Part shown: positions 24,180 to 33,958 of the stretch, piece after piece
Position numbering within the stretch: the stretch's first letter is position 1
Layout: every line of letters starts with the position of its first letter
NCBI RefSeq assembly: GCF_017916515.1
Contig: NZ_JAFMTA010000001.1
Coordinates: 1,477,127-1,541,126 of the forward strand
DNA: 64,000 nt
Source: Naasia sp. SYSU D00948
GTDB taxonomy: Bacteria; Actinomycetota; Actinomycetes; Actinomycetales; Microbacteriaceae
Direction of reading: 5' to 3'
Translations under genes and position numbers: made by a program
Notes under the pieces: generated by a model
Told to the model about the DNA's origin: nothing
The model's input: only the letters and a program-made list of their open reading frames with translations
The model's database searches: none

Positions 24180-25348
24180 GCCGTCCTCCTTCCCTCGCCC
24201 GCGATCGGGGCCCGCACCGTCAGTCTGGTGCCGCCGCCCTCGCGGGGCGCCACGGCGACGTCGCCGCCCACGAGCTCCAGCCGTTCCCGCATGCCGGCGA
24301 TGCCGAACCCCGGCGACGACTCCGGCATCCCGGCGGCGAGGCCGCGGCCGTCGTCCTCCACGGTGAGGACGACGCCGTCCGGCGCCTCCTCGATCGTCAG
24401 CGACGCCGCCCGTGCCCCGGAGTGCTTGCGGATGTTCGCGAGGGCCTCCTGGGCGCAGCGCAGGAGCACCACCTCGAGCTCCCGGGGCACCCGCGCCTGC
24501 ACGTGCGCCGACACCGCGATCCCGGTCTCCCGCTCGAACCGCGCCGCCAGCCGGTCCGCGGCGTCCGCGAGGCCACCGTCGACCGCGACGGATGCGTTCG
24601 CGGCCACGACGGCCCGGGCCTCCGTGAGCGCGTCCCGCGCGATGGACTCGATGAGCGCGAGGTCCTCGCGGAGCTGCTGAGGCGTCCTGGCCGGCGATGA
24701 GGCGCGCTGCGCGGTGATCACGAGCCCGGTGAGGCTCTGCGCGAGAGTGTCGTGCAGCTCCCGGGCGATGCGCTCGCGCTCGGCCGCCGTCCCCTGCTCC
24801 CGGTTGGCCGCGGCGAGCCGGTCCTGCGCCGCTGTGAGCTCGTCGAGGAGCCGCGCGCGCTCCTCGCCCCACTCGGCGATGCGGGTGATCCACAGTCCGA
24901 AGGCGAGGCTGAACGCGAGGGACAGCGCCGTGATCGCGGCGGGGGCGAACACGGAGCCGTCGTAGGCGACGACGAGGCCGGCGAAGACCCCGACCGCGAC
25001 CGCCGCGTTCCAGGCCACGGCCGCCCGCGTGGACTCGGACCGGACCCAGACGAAGGGGTAGACCAGGGACTGCAGCAGGGCCGCGTTCGGCTGGATCGCG
25101 ATCACCGCGGCCGCGAGCAGGATCAGCACGGCCGCGAAGGCGGCGCCCACCCGCGGCCGGGCGAACGACAGCCGGCCGAACGCGAGCCAGCAGAGCGGGA
25201 CGAGCGCGAGGAGCACGCCTGCCGCCAGCCGGCGCTCCGGGGCGCTCTCCTGCGCCATGGTCAGGGCGAACGCCGCCAGCGGCACCCCGGCGAACGCGAG
25301 GTGCCACCAGCGGAGGGACCGGGCGAGGCCGGTCGCGGGATCGCTCAC
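24176..25348 (-). CDS. Sensor histidine kinase (HisKA_3 type)
   Basis: A 390-residue membrane kinase. Four to six hydrophobic segments occupy residues 15-150; a short coiled coil (160-185) leads to the dimerisation box ERERIARELHDTLAQSL with His199, then the ATPase domain with N-box CAQEALANIRKHS and G-box VEDDGRGLAAG. There is no extracellular sensor domain, so it probably senses the membrane or the linked transporter. GTG start at 25348, four bases after the permease stop. Partner of the overlapping response regulator. Confidence 0.92.
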   Translation of the reverse strand: MSDPATGLARSLRWWHLAFAGVPLAAFALTMAQESAPERRLAAGVLLALVPLCWLAFGRLSFARPRVGAAFAAVLILLAAAVIAIQPNAALLQSLVYPFVWVRSESTRAAVAWNAAVAVGVFAGLVVAYDGSVFAPAAITALSLAFSLAFGLWITRIAEWGEERARLLDELTAAQDRLAAANREQGTAAERERIARELHDTLAQSLTGLVITAQRASSPARTPQQLREDLALIESIARDALTEARAVVAANASVAVDGGLADAADRLAARFERETGIAVSAHVQARVPRELEVVLLRCAQEALANIRKHSGARAASLTIEEAPDGVVLTVEDDGRGLAAGMPESSPGFGIAGMRERLELVGGDVAVAPREGGGTRLTVRAPIAGEGRRTA

Positions 25349-25352
25349 CGGG

Positions 25353-26212
25353 TCAGGAGTCCTTGCGGATCCAGCGGAAGGCGAACCGGCACGCGATCAG
25401 CCCGGCGACGAGCCACACGCCGAGGACGAGCGCCGTGGTGCCGAGGTCCCAGGTGCCGGTCTGCTCCTGGGCGGCGAAGGCGTCGGGGAGGAACACCGAG
25501 CGCATGCCCTGGGCCATCCACTTCAGCGGGAACACCGAGGCGAGGTTCTGCAGCCAGTCGGGCAGCGCCGCGAAGGTCACGTAGACGCCGGAGACGAACT
25601 GGAGCACGAGCACGATCGGGATGATGACCGCGGACGCGCTCTTGCCCGAGCGCGGCACACCGGACAGGGCGATCCCGAGCACCGCGGACGTCCCGAGCCC
25701 GAGGAGGTACACCCACGCGAACGTGACCCACTTCTCCGGCGCGGTCGGCAGCGGGACGCCGAACAGGATGCGCGCCACCGCGAGCAGGAGCGCGAGCTGC
25801 AGCAGCGACGTCACGAGCACCTGGCCGAACTTGCCGAGGAAGTAGGACAGGACAGGCAGGGGCGTGCCGGCCAGCCGCTTCAGCGTGCCGTCGCCCTTCT
25901 CCATCGCGATGTCGATCGCGAGGTTCTGCACGCCGGAGAGCAGGAGGCCCGCTGCCGCCATGCCCGGGAGGTAGGAGTGGGCCATGCTGATCCCGTTCAC
26001 CGGATCGGGCTGCCCGTTCACGCCGACGAGGCCCGCGCCGCTGAAGGCGACCGAGAAGATCGCGAGCATCACGACGGGGAACAGGAACGTGAAGAAGAGG
26101 GTGTCGCCGAGCCGGAAGTAGCTGCGGATCTCGTACGCAGCCCGGGACAGGCCGAGCCTCAGCGCCGACGGCCGCCGGGCGGCCACCGCGCGCAGGGGGA
26201 GTGCCGTGGTGC

Positions 26213-26216
<4 letters not shown>
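25353..26216 (-). CDS. ABC-2 type exporter permease
   Basis: A 287-residue membrane protein with six helices. The amphipathic N-terminal segment YEIRSYFRLGDTLFFTFLFPVVML and the YLPGMAAAGLL segment are typical of DrrB-like permeases; the last helix ends FRWIRKDS. It overlaps the ATPase stop by 4 bp (26213-26216). Likely exports an antibiotic, lipid or peptide; linkage to a HisKA_3 kinase and LuxR regulator is typical of envelope-stress or resistance modules. Confidence 0.92.
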
Positions 26217-27097
<881 letters not shown>

Positions 27098-27143
27098 GCT
27101 GGCCGCGCCCGCTCGCTCCCGGCACCGGCCGATGGTCTGATTC

Positions 27144-27169
27144 CGGCATCCACCGACCGGTGGATGCCG
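27144..27169. promoter_or_regulatory. Palindrome upstream of the ABC exporter operon
   Basis: CGGCATCCACC-GACC-GGTGGATGCCG has perfect 11-bp arms around a four-base spacer. It lies 47 bp before the start of the exporter ATPase and 64 bp beyond the aspartate aminotransferase stop. It could be the binding site of the operon's response regulator or a hairpin ending the aminotransferase transcript; no U-tract is present. Confidence 0.55.
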
Positions 27170-27232
27170 CCGCTGGTCGCGCGGACATGCGCTTCCCGCT
27201 GCCGGGCGCGAGTCGTTCCTACGACCCGCGCC

Positions 27233-28453
27233 TCAGCCGAAGAGGCGCTGGAGGCGCTGCACGCCCTCGAGGAGGGCGTCGTCGCCGAGCGCGTACGAGA
27301 AGCGGAGGTAGCCGCTCGGCCCGAACGCCTCGCCCGGCACCGCCGCGACCTCCGCCTGCTCGAGGATCAGGTCCGCGAGCTCGAGCGACGTGGTCGGGGT
27401 CGTGCCGTTCCAGTCGCGGCCGAGCAGCGCGGTCACGTCCGGGTAGACGTAGAACGCGCCCTCGGGCGTCGGGGTGACGAACCCGTCGATCGCATTGAGC
27501 TCCGCGACGATCCGCCGGCGCCGTCGGTCGAAGGCCCGGCGCATCGCCTCCACCTCGTCCTGAGGGCCGGTGAGGGCCGCGATCGCGGCGCGCTGTGAGA
27601 TGTTCGACACGTTCGAGCTCAGGTGCGACTGCAGGTTCGCCGCCGCCTTGATCGCATCCGCCGGTCCGACCATCCAGCCGAGGCGCCATCCGGTCATCGC
27701 GTAGGACTTCGCCACGCCGTTCACGAGGATCGTGCGATCCGCGAGGGACGGGACCGCCCGGACGATCGACACCGCGGCCTCGGGCGTCGCGTCCTCGGCG
27801 AGCCCCTCCGGGTAGACGAGGTTCTGGTAGATCTCGTCGGCGATGACCCACAGCCCGTGCTCGTCGGCCCACTGGCCGATCTCGCGAGCCTGCTCGGCGC
27901 TGTAGACGGCCCCGGTCGGGTTGGAGGGGGACACGAAGAGCAGCACCTTCGTGCGCTCGGTGCGCGCGGCCTCCAGCTGCTCGACGGTCACCAGGTAGTC
28001 CTGGTCGGCTCCGGCGAACACCTCCACGGGAACGCCACCCGCAAGCTTGATGACCTCCGGGTACGTCGTCCAGTACGGAGCCGGCACGAGCACCTCGTCG
28101 CCCTCGCCGACGATGGTCGCGAACGCCTGGTACACGCCCTGCTTGCCGCCGTTGGTGACGATCACCTGCGACGGGGAGACCTCGAGGCCGCTGTCGCGCA
28201 GGGTCTTCGCCGCGATCGCCTCGCGCAGCTCCGGGAGGCCCGCCGCGGCGGTGTAGCGGTGGTTGCGCGGGTCCCGCACGGCGCGCTCCGCGGCCTCGAC
28301 GATGAAGCCCGGTGTGGGGAAGTCCGGCTCGCCCGCCGCGAAGCTGATGACCGGGCGGCCCTCCGCCTGGAGCGCCTTCGCCTTAGCATCCACCTTCAGG
28401 GTCGCCGATTCGCTGATCGCGGCGATGCGGGGGGAGATGCGCGAGGAGGCCAT
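27233..28453 (-). CDS. aspC: Aspartate aminotransferase, class I/II (AspC)
   Basis: A 406-residue PLP enzyme. [11 protein letters not shown] at the N-terminus, [24 protein letters not shown] (contacts the PLP), DEIYQNLVY, and the PLP lysine in [17 protein letters not shown] are all present in order. Likely interconverts aspartate and oxaloacetate. ATG at 28453 (MASSRISPR) is preceded by a purine-rich stretch. It is divergent from tRNA-Trp/secE, as in other Microbacteriaceae. Confidence 0.93.
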   Translation of the reverse strand: MASSRISPRIAAISESATLKVDAKAKALQAEGRPVISFAAGEPDFPTPGFIVEAAERAVRDPRNHRYTAAAGLPELREAIAAKTLRDSGLEVSPSQVIVTNGGKQGVYQAFATIVGEGDEVLVPAPYWTTYPEVIKLAGGVPVEVFAGADQDYLVTVEQLEAARTERTKVLLFVSPSNPTGAVYSAEQAREIGQWADEHGLWVIADEIYQNLVYPEGLAEDATPEAAVSIVRAVPSLADRTILVNGVAKSYAMTGWRLGWMVGPADAIKAAANLQSHLSSNVSNISQRAAIAALTGPQDEVEAMRRAFDRRRRRIVAELNAIDGFVTPTPEGAFYVYPDVTALLGRDWNGTTPTTSLELADLILEQAEVAAVPGEAFGPSGYLRFSYALGDDALLEGVQRLQRLFG

Positions 28454-28512
28454 GCCTGCAAGACTAGCCAGGCGCCCGGGAGGCAAGGATCGGCTCGTCA
28501 CCGGGCCTCTGT

Positions 28513-28518
28513 TAGACT
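28513..28518 (+). promoter_or_regulatory. Probable promoter of tRNA-Trp - secE - nusG
   Basis: TAGACT within TGTTAGACTGGG is a good actinobacterial -10 hexamer, about 97 bp before the mature tRNA-Trp. The -35 region is weak. One transcript probably runs through tRNA-Trp into secE and nusG. Confidence 0.5.
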
Positions 28519-28614
28519 GGGCGACACTGGTCGGAAGAAGCCAGCATTTGCCGCGCCCATCGGCGGAACATCGTCTCCCCTCGGGAATGGCGAAGCCCTG
28601 TGCCTCTTCCTCCT

Positions 28615-28687
28615 AGGGCGGTGGCTCAATTGGTAGAGCAGCGGTCTCCAAAACCGCAGGTTGCAGGTTCGAGTCCTGTCCGCCCTG
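28615..28687 (+). tRNA. tRNA-Trp (anticodon CCA)
   Basis: Acceptor AGGGCGG (28615-28621) pairs with CCGCCCT (28680-28686); the discriminator is G28687. The anticodon loop is CTCCAAA on a GCGGT/ACCGC stem. D and T arms are canonical. It lies 85 bp before secE, the usual actinobacterial order. Confidence 0.97.
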
Positions 28688-28772
28688 CAGCCGTCCACGC
28701 AGCCGCGTGGACGGGCCCGCCGCCGAGCGGGTCCCTGGCCCGACCGGCCGAGGTGGAACACAAGGAGTTGTC

Positions 28773-29048
28773 GTGGCGCGGAAGGTGATCGACGAGCCCA
28801 GCGAGGACGTCGTAGCCATTGCGAGACGGGAGCGGCAGGCCCGACGGTCGCCGTTCGCCCGCATCGCGCTCTTCATCCGCCAGGTGATCGGCGAGCTGAA
28901 GAAGGTCGTGACCCCGACTCGGCGCGAGCTGTTCGGGTTCACCGCGGTGGTGCTGGTCTTCGTCATCATCATGATGGCGATCGTCGGCGGCCTGGACTTC
29001 GTCTTCAGCGCGCTGGTCGTCTTCGTGTTCGGGAACCCGCCCGCCTAG
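28773..29048 (+). CDS. secE: Protein translocase subunit SecE
   Basis: A 91-residue subunit of the SecYEG channel with a single C-terminal membrane helix (about 58-82). The conserved stretch [24 protein letters not shown] precedes the helix. The GTG start is preceded by AAGGAG at five bases. Followed by nusG after 44 bp. Confidence 0.95.
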   Translation: MARKVIDEPSEDVVAIARRERQARRSPFARIALFIRQVIGELKKVVTPTRRELFGFTAVVLVFVIIMMAIVGGLDFVFSALVVFVFGNPPA

Positions 29049-29092
29049 CCCACGTTTCCGCCCGCTCCCGCGGGCAGCAGAGAGAGAGCACA

Positions 29093-30034
29093 GTGTCCAA
29101 CGAGTTGCGCGGGTACCGCGATCACCGTGGAGACCTCGACGTCGTCCCGGCCGCCGAGCAGGACTCCGAGGTCGGCGAGGTCCAGGAGGGTGACGTCCTG
29201 GGCGGTGGCGAGGTCGGCCACGCCCCCGAGGGCCCGGGCGGCATCCATGTCGTGAGCGACGACGAGGAGAACCTCGACGAGGTCCTCGACGCCGTCGAGC
29301 AGGCCGCGGACCCGGAGGCGGACGCCCTCGTGGACGAGGCGCTCGAGATCGACTCGATCGACGAGGCGGATGCCGCTGTCGCCGCGACGGACGACGAGGC
29401 CGAAGAGGCCGCGCTGGACCCGTACGAGGAGTTCCGCCGCGACCTGCGCCTCAAGCCGGGCAAGTGGTACGTCATCCACTCCTACGCCGGCTTCGAGAAG
29501 CGCGTGAAGCAGAACATCGAGCAGCGCAAGGGCAGCCTCGGCCAGGAGGACGCCGTGTTCGAGGTCCAGGTCCCCATGGAGGACGTGGTCGAGATCAAGA
29601 ACGGCCAGCGCAAGCTCGTGAACCGGGTGCGGATCCCGGGCTACGTGCTCGTGCGCATGGACCTCAACGAGGACTCCTGGTCGATGGTCCGGCACACGCC
29701 GGGCGTCACCGGGTTCGTCGGCAACGCGCACAACCCGACGCCGCTCCGCTTCGAAGAGGCGTTCAACATGCTGAAGAGCACGGTGCAGGTGACCGAGGCT
29801 CCCGCGAAGGCCGCCGGCGGCGCCCGCGGTGCCGCGACGCAGGCGCGCTCCATCGCCGCCGAGGTCGACTTCGAGATCGGCGAGACGATCACCATCAAGG
29901 AGGGCTCGTTCGCGGGCCTGCCCGGAACGATCAGCGAGATCAAGCCGGAGAGCGGCAAGCTCACCGTGCTCGTCTCCCTGTTCGAGCGCGAGACGCCGGT
30001 CGAGCTCAGCTTCGACCAGGTCACCAAGCTCTAG
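29093..30034 (+). CDS. nusG: Transcription termination/antitermination factor NusG
   Basis: A 313-residue protein. Residues 1-115 form a long acidic extension common in actinobacteria; the NGN domain follows ([22 protein letters not shown] to [10 protein letters not shown]), then [10 protein letters not shown], and the C-terminal KOW domain ([19 protein letters not shown]). GTG start at 29093 after AGAGAGAG. It binds RNA polymerase and Rho or ribosomes. Confidence 0.96.
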   Translation: MSNELRGYRDHRGDLDVVPAAEQDSEVGEVQEGDVLGGGEVGHAPEGPGGIHVVSDDEENLDEVLDAVEQAADPEADALVDEALEIDSIDEADAAVAATDDEAEEAALDPYEEFRRDLRLKPGKWYVIHSYAGFEKRVKQNIEQRKGSLGQEDAVFEVQVPMEDVVEIKNGQRKLVNRVRIPGYVLVRMDLNEDSWSMVRHTPGVTGFVGNAHNPTPLRFEEAFNMLKSTVQVTEAPAKAAGGARGAATQARSIAAEVDFEIGETITIKEGSFAGLPGTISEIKPESGKLTVLVSLFERETPVELSFDQVTKL

Positions 30035-30107
30035 CCGGGAATACCGGGAGCGCCTCGAGCGCTCGAACTCCAGACCACCGCACCTCGGAACCGCCGGGGA
30101 GGCGGGA

Positions 30108-30125
30108 GAGCGGCCCCGGCCGCTC
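30108..30125 (+). promoter_or_regulatory. Hairpin in the rplK leader
   Basis: GAGCGGCC / GGCCGCTC with a CC loop, 20 bp before rplK. Further small stems precede it in the 111-bp nusG-rplK gap. It may be part of the L1-binding or processing site of the L11-L1 mRNA. Confidence 0.4.
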
Positions 30126-30145
30126 GATGAAAGGGAAAACACACA

Positions 30146-30574
30146 ATGGCACGTCAGAAGAAGGTCACGGGGCTCATCAAGCTCCAGATCAAGGCTGGCG
30201 CCGCGAACCCCGCCCCGCCCATCGGGCCGGCGCTGGGTCAGCACGGCGTCAACATCATGGAGTTCTGCAAGGCGTACAACGCCGCGACCGAGTCGCAGCG
30301 CGGCAACGTCATCCCCGTCGAGATCACCGTCTACGAGGACCGGACCTTCACGTTCGTCCTCAAGACCCCGCCGGCCGCCGAGCTGATCAAGAAGGCCGCG
30401 GGCGTCGCGAAGGGCTCGGCCACGCCGCACACGGCGAAGGTCGCGAAGCTCACGCGTCAGCAGGTGCGCGAGATCGCCGAGCAGAAGCAGCCCGACCTCA
30501 ACGCGAACGACATCGAGGCCGCCGAGAAGATCATCGCCGGCACCGCCCGTTCCATGGGCATCACGGTCGAGTAA
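30146..30574 (+). CDS. rplK: 50S ribosomal protein L11
   Basis: 142 residues starting [20 protein letters not shown] with the [20 protein letters not shown] signature. The C-terminal rRNA-binding domain contains the expected basic helices. A GAAAGGG site precedes the ATG. It binds the GTPase-associated centre of 23S rRNA. Followed by rplA after 16 bp. Confidence 0.98.
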   Translation: MARQKKVTGLIKLQIKAGAANPAPPIGPALGQHGVNIMEFCKAYNAATESQRGNVIPVEITVYEDRTFTFVLKTPPAAELIKKAAGVAKGSATPHTAKVAKLTRQQVREIAEQKQPDLNANDIEAAEKIIAGTARSMGITVE

Positions 30575-30590
30575 GGGCGGGGAGAAGAAC

Positions 30591-31280
30591 ATGGCACAGA
30601 AGTCCAAGGCCTACCGCGCCGCCGCTGAGAAGCTCGAGCCGGGCAAGTACTACACCCCTGCGGAGGCCGTCGGCCTCGCCAAGCAGACCGGGTCGAAGAA
30701 GTTCGACTCCACCGTCGAGGTCGCGCTGAAGCTCGGCGTCGACCCGCGCAAGGCGGACCAGATGGTCCGCGGTACGGTCATCCTCCCGCACGGCACCGGC
30801 AAGACCGCCCGTGTCATCGTGTTCGCGAACGGCGCCAACGCCGACGCGGCGCGTGCTGCGGGCGCCGACGAGGTCGGCGGCGACGAGCTCATCGAGCGCG
30901 TCGCGAACGGCTGGACCGACTTCGACGCGGCGGTGGCGACTCCGGACATGATGGGCAAGGTCGGCCGCCTCGGTCGCGTCCTCGGCCCCCGCGGCCTCAT
31001 GCCGAACCCGAAGACCGGCACCGTCACGCCGGACCCGGCCAAGGCCGTGTCCGACATCAAGGGCGGCAAGATCGAGTTCCGCACGGACAAGCACGCGAAC
31101 GTCCACTTCGTGGTCGGCAAGGCGGGCTTCTCCGAGGAGCAGCTGAGCGACAACCTGCGCGCCGCACTCGAGGAGGTCCTCCGGCTCAAGCCGGCCGCCG
31201 CCAAGGGCCGCTACATCCAGAAGGGCGCCGTGTCGACCACGTTCGGCCCCGGCATCCCGCTGGACGTCAACGCGCTGTAG
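30591..31280 (+). CDS. rplA: 50S ribosomal protein L1
   Basis: 229 residues. The [14 protein letters not shown] and [16 protein letters not shown] segments (the L1 signature) are present. GGGGAG lies six bases before the ATG. L1 forms the L1 stalk near the E site and can repress its own mRNA. In many bacteria rplJ follows at once; here it lies 30 kb away. Confidence 0.98.
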   Translation: MAQKSKAYRAAAEKLEPGKYYTPAEAVGLAKQTGSKKFDSTVEVALKLGVDPRKADQMVRGTVILPHGTGKTARVIVFANGANADAARAAGADEVGGDELIERVANGWTDFDAAVATPDMMGKVGRLGRVLGPRGLMPNPKTGTVTPDPAKAVSDIKGGKIEFRTDKHANVHFVVGKAGFSEEQLSDNLRAALEEVLRLKPAAAKGRYIQKGAVSTTFGPGIPLDVNAL

Positions 31281-31290
31281 AGACGCATCC

Positions 31291-31325
31291 GGAACGCCCG
31301 GCTCCCTCGCGGGGCCGGGCGTTCC
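31291..31325 (+). terminator. Terminator after rplA
   Basis: GGAACGCCCGGC pairs with GCCGGGCGTTCC (12 bp) and CCC/GGG can extend the stem inward. It starts 10 bp after the rplA stop. The U-tract is short, as is common at high GC. Confidence 0.85.
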
Positions 31326-31344
31326 GCCGTTCCCGGAGGTCCCC

Positions 31345-31872
31345 ATGCCCGTCGTGCGCCCCGCCGCTCCGGCGGACGCCGCCGCCCTCGCTGAGCTCGC
31401 CGCGCTCACGTTCCCGCTCGCGTGCCCGCCCGGCACGTCGCCGGAGGCCATCGCGCAGCACATCGCGACGACGCTCAGCGTCGCGAGCTTCGAGGGGTAT
31501 CTCGCCGATCCGGGCCGCATCCTCCTCGTCTCGGCCGCGCCCGAGGGACTCGCCGGCTACACCATGCTCGTGCGGGGTGAGCCGCAGGACGCGGACGTGG
31601 CGGCGGCTGTCACCGTCCGCCCCACGATCGAGCTGAGCAAGGTGTACGTCCACCCGGATCGGCACGGCCGGGGAGTCGCCGGCGAGCTCGTCGCGGCGAC
31701 CCTCGTCCGCGCCGTCGAGGAGGGCGTCCGCTCGGTGTGGCTCGGCGTCAACTCCGAGAACGCGCGCGCCATCCGCTTCTACGGCAAGAGCGGCTTCGCG
31801 ATCGCCGGGCCGCGCACGTACTTCGTCGGCGACCAGCCGCACTCCGACCACGTGATGGTCGCCCTCCTCTGA
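31345..31872 (+). CDS. GNAT family N-acetyltransferase
   Basis: A 175-residue acetyltransferase. The acetyl-CoA loop is LSKVYVHPDRHGRGVAGELV (H-G-R-G-V-A), followed by WLGVNSENARAIRFYGKSGF (motif B). MPVVRPAAPADAAALAELA is the usual N-terminus. CGGAGGT precedes the ATG. The ending HSDHVMVALL fits protein or small-amine acetylation, as in RimI-like enzymes; the substrate is unknown. Confidence 0.88.
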   Translation: MPVVRPAAPADAAALAELAALTFPLACPPGTSPEAIAQHIATTLSVASFEGYLADPGRILLVSAAPEGLAGYTMLVRGEPQDADVAAAVTVRPTIELSKVYVHPDRHGRGVAGELVAATLVRAVEEGVRSVWLGVNSENARAIRFYGKSGFAIAGPRTYFVGDQPHSDHVMVALL

Positions 31873-31924
31873 GCGCCTCCCGACCGGGACCCAGAAGTGC
31901 GAGGCGCTCGCACCGTGCCGGAGA

Positions 31925-32704
31925 ATGGCGGGCGTGATCGGCGACCGGGAGCTCGTGTTCGACGAGCGGTTCGACGACCCGGCCGGGTTCGGCAAGCGCT
32001 GGATCCCGCACTACCTGCCCCAGTGGTCGTCGCGGGAGCGCACCCGGGCCCGCTGGCGGCTCGCGCACGACGGGCTGCACCTGCTCATCGAGGCGGACCA
32101 GGAGCCGTGGGCTCCCGAGTGGGACGGCGGCATCCGCGTCTCCAACCTGCAGACGGGCGTCCGCTCCGGACCGATCGGCAGCCGCGACGGGCAGCACCGG
32201 TTCCGGCCGGACCTCGTCGTGCGCGAGGCGCAGGCCGAGCGCTGGGCGTGGACCCCGCAGCGCGGCCGCATCGAGATCCGGGCCGCGGCGAACGCGGATC
32301 CCCGGACCATGGTGGGCCTCTGGCTCATCGGCGTGGAGCGCACCCCGGAGGAGAGCGGCGAGATATGCCTGCTCGAGATCTTCGGCGGCGAGATCCATGC
32401 CGATCGCGGCATGATCGGTATGGGCGTCCATCCCTTCGCCGACCCGGCGCTGACGGACGACTTCGAGAAGATCGAGATCGAGGGCGACCTCACCGCCATG
32501 CACGACTACGCGGTCGAGTGGACCCCGGAGGGGCTCGTGTTCGAGGTCGACGGCGTCGTGGTCAAGACGAGCGCGCAGTCGCCGTCGTACCCGATGCAGC
32601 TCATGCTCGACGTCTTCGAGTTCGAGCCGGATCCCGAGGGCCGGTATCCGAAGGAGTTCGTCGTGGAGCGGGTGCGGGGATGGGCCCCGGTCAGTAGTCG
32701 CTGA
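31925..32704 (+). CDS. GH16-like concanavalin-A-fold protein with an altered catalytic motif
   Basis: A 259-residue protein without a signal peptide. The fold is suggested by LVFDERFDDPAGFGKRW at the start, the central IEIRAAANADPRTMVGLWLIG, and HDYAVEWTPEGLVFEVDGVVV near the C-terminus, all seen in GH16 laminarinase-like proteins. The catalytic E-x-D-x-x-E box is replaced by EICLLE, so the middle Asp is Cys; activity may be lost or changed. ATG at 31925; a GTG at 31937 is possible. Its 3' end overlaps the convergent oxidoreductase by 14 bp. Confidence 0.75.
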   Translation: MAGVIGDRELVFDERFDDPAGFGKRWIPHYLPQWSSRERTRARWRLAHDGLHLLIEADQEPWAPEWDGGIRVSNLQTGVRSGPIGSRDGQHRFRPDLVVREAQAERWAWTPQRGRIEIRAAANADPRTMVGLWLIGVERTPEESGEICLLEIFGGEIHADRGMIGMGVHPFADPALTDDFEKIEIEGDLTAMHDYAVEWTPEGLVFEVDGVVVKTSAQSPSYPMQLMLDVFEFEPDPEGRYPKEFVVERVRGWAPVSSR

Positions 32705-33698
32705 CCTGCAGCACGACCTTGCCGCGCACGTGGCCCTGCTCGAGCAGGCGGTGCGCGTCCGCGGCGCGTTCGAGGGGGAAGACCGCGTCGGCCGTTACCC
32801 GGACGTCGCCGGAGTTGATCAGGCGCGCGATCACGGCGAGCGTCCCGCCGTCCGGCACCACCCAGAAGCCGGTGGCCCGCACGCCTGCCGCGGCGGCGTC
32901 CTCCCGCATCGTCGTCCAGCCGCCCGAGGGGAGGCTGATGAGGTGGCCGCCCGCGCGCAGGACGTCGAGGGAGCGGCGGCCGGTGTCCCCGCCGACCGCG
33001 TCGATGACGACATCGAGGCCGTCGAGGACGTCCCCGAAGTCCTGGCTCGCGTAGTCGACCACGCGGGACGCGCCGAGCCCGGTGAGCCAGCGGGCGTTCT
33101 CCGCCGAGGCGGTCGTCGCGACCTCGGCGCCGAAGTACGACGCGAACTGCACGGCGAAGTGCCCGACGCCGCCCGCGCCCGCGTGGATCAGCACCCGCTG
33201 GCCCTCGTGCGCCTTGGCCAGTTCGACGACCGTGCCCCACGCGGTGAGCGCCGCGAGCGGAACCCCCGCGGCCTCGACGTGGGACAGCACCCGGGGCTTG
33301 CGGGCGAGGTTCAGCGCCGGCACGCTCACGTACTCGGCGTAGCTTCCCGTCGTGCGGGGAAAGGCCGTCATGCCGAACACCTCATCGCCCGGCTGCAGGG
33401 GGAAGGCGTCGTAGGGCGACTCCACAACGACGCCGCTGAAGTCGAAGCCGGGGACGAGGGGCCACGACGCCGCGCGAGAGACGCCGCGTCCGGCGCGGGT
33501 CTTCGCATCGACCGGGTTCACACCGGCGGCGAGCACGCGCACGAGGACCTCACTGCCCGTGCGCACCGGCGAGGGTACGGAGGACGAGATGCGCAGCTCG
33601 TCCGGTCCGCCCGGTCGGCCCGCCGTCACCGCGCGCATGAGCTCCGGCACGGCACGGTCGACGGTGGGGACGAGGCCTCGCTGCACTGTGCCCGACAC
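32691..33698 (-). CDS. NADP-dependent medium-chain oxidoreductase (quinone reductase-like)
   Basis: A 335-residue zinc-free MDR enzyme. The N-terminal GroES-like domain contains VLVRVLAAGVNPVDAKTRAG and the Rossmann domain HAGAGGVGHFAVQFASYFGAEV (AGxGGVG motif). No catalytic-zinc cysteines are present, as in quinone oxidoreductases and enoyl reductases. GTG at 33698 follows GGGGAGGAGG at six bases. A GAAACACCGCC sequence lies 65 bp upstream and resembles half of the nitrogen boxes described for the purine cluster; the link is uncertain. Confidence 0.9.
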   Translation of the reverse strand: MSGTVQRGLVPTVDRAVPELMRAVTAGRPGGPDELRISSSVPSPVRTGSEVLVRVLAAGVNPVDAKTRAGRGVSRAASWPLVPGFDFSGVVVESPYDAFPLQPGDEVFGMTAFPRTTGSYAEYVSVPALNLARKPRVLSHVEAAGVPLAALTAWGTVVELAKAHEGQRVLIHAGAGGVGHFAVQFASYFGAEVATTASAENARWLTGLGASRVVDYASQDFGDVLDGLDVVIDAVGGDTGRRSLDVLRAGGHLISLPSGGWTTMREDAAAAGVRATGFWVVPDGGTLAVIARLINSGDVRVTADAVFPLERAADAHRLLEQGHVRGKVVLQVSDY

Positions 33699-33884
33699 GA
33701 GCGTCCTCCTCCCCGGCGCACGGGCGCCATGCCCGCTCAGTCAACCGGGATTGTGAGTCGGCGGTGTTTCGTTCGCGTTCCAGGCCCGAGAAGGATGCCG
33801 CGCCCCAGTTCCTGACGACTCGCCGAGAAGGCGCCCCCGATTTGTTGCGCCTCCCGCCATGGCGGTTACCGTAGACACGCAACA

Positions 33885-33915
33885 GAAAGTTGTCGCTGGT
33901 GACCACGAAACTTTC
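33885..33915. promoter_or_regulatory. Probable xylan-regulator operator before the xylanase
   Basis: CGAAACTTTC (33906-33915) contains the palindrome GAAA-C-TTTC, the core of operators described upstream of actinomycete xylanase genes. GAAAGTT (33885-33891) and AACTTTC (33909-33915) also form an inverted repeat with a 17-base spacer. The sites lie 44-74 bp before the xylanase start. Confidence 0.6.
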
Positions 33916-33958
33916 CTGACAGTGGCGTCAGCGGTACGAAGACAAAGGAGTGCTTCTC

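Noticed and set aside
27144-27169. Palindrome as the aspC terminator
   Set aside because: It lies 64 bp beyond aspC with no U-tract and sits close to the exporter start, so an operator role is at least as likely; not called as terminator.
33763-33770. GAAACACC (minus strand) before the MDR oxidoreductase, resembling the purine-cluster boxes
   Set aside because: Only the first half matches; the second half (GACTC) fits GaAAC at two of five positions, and the gene is outside the purine set. Not counted as a GlnR box.
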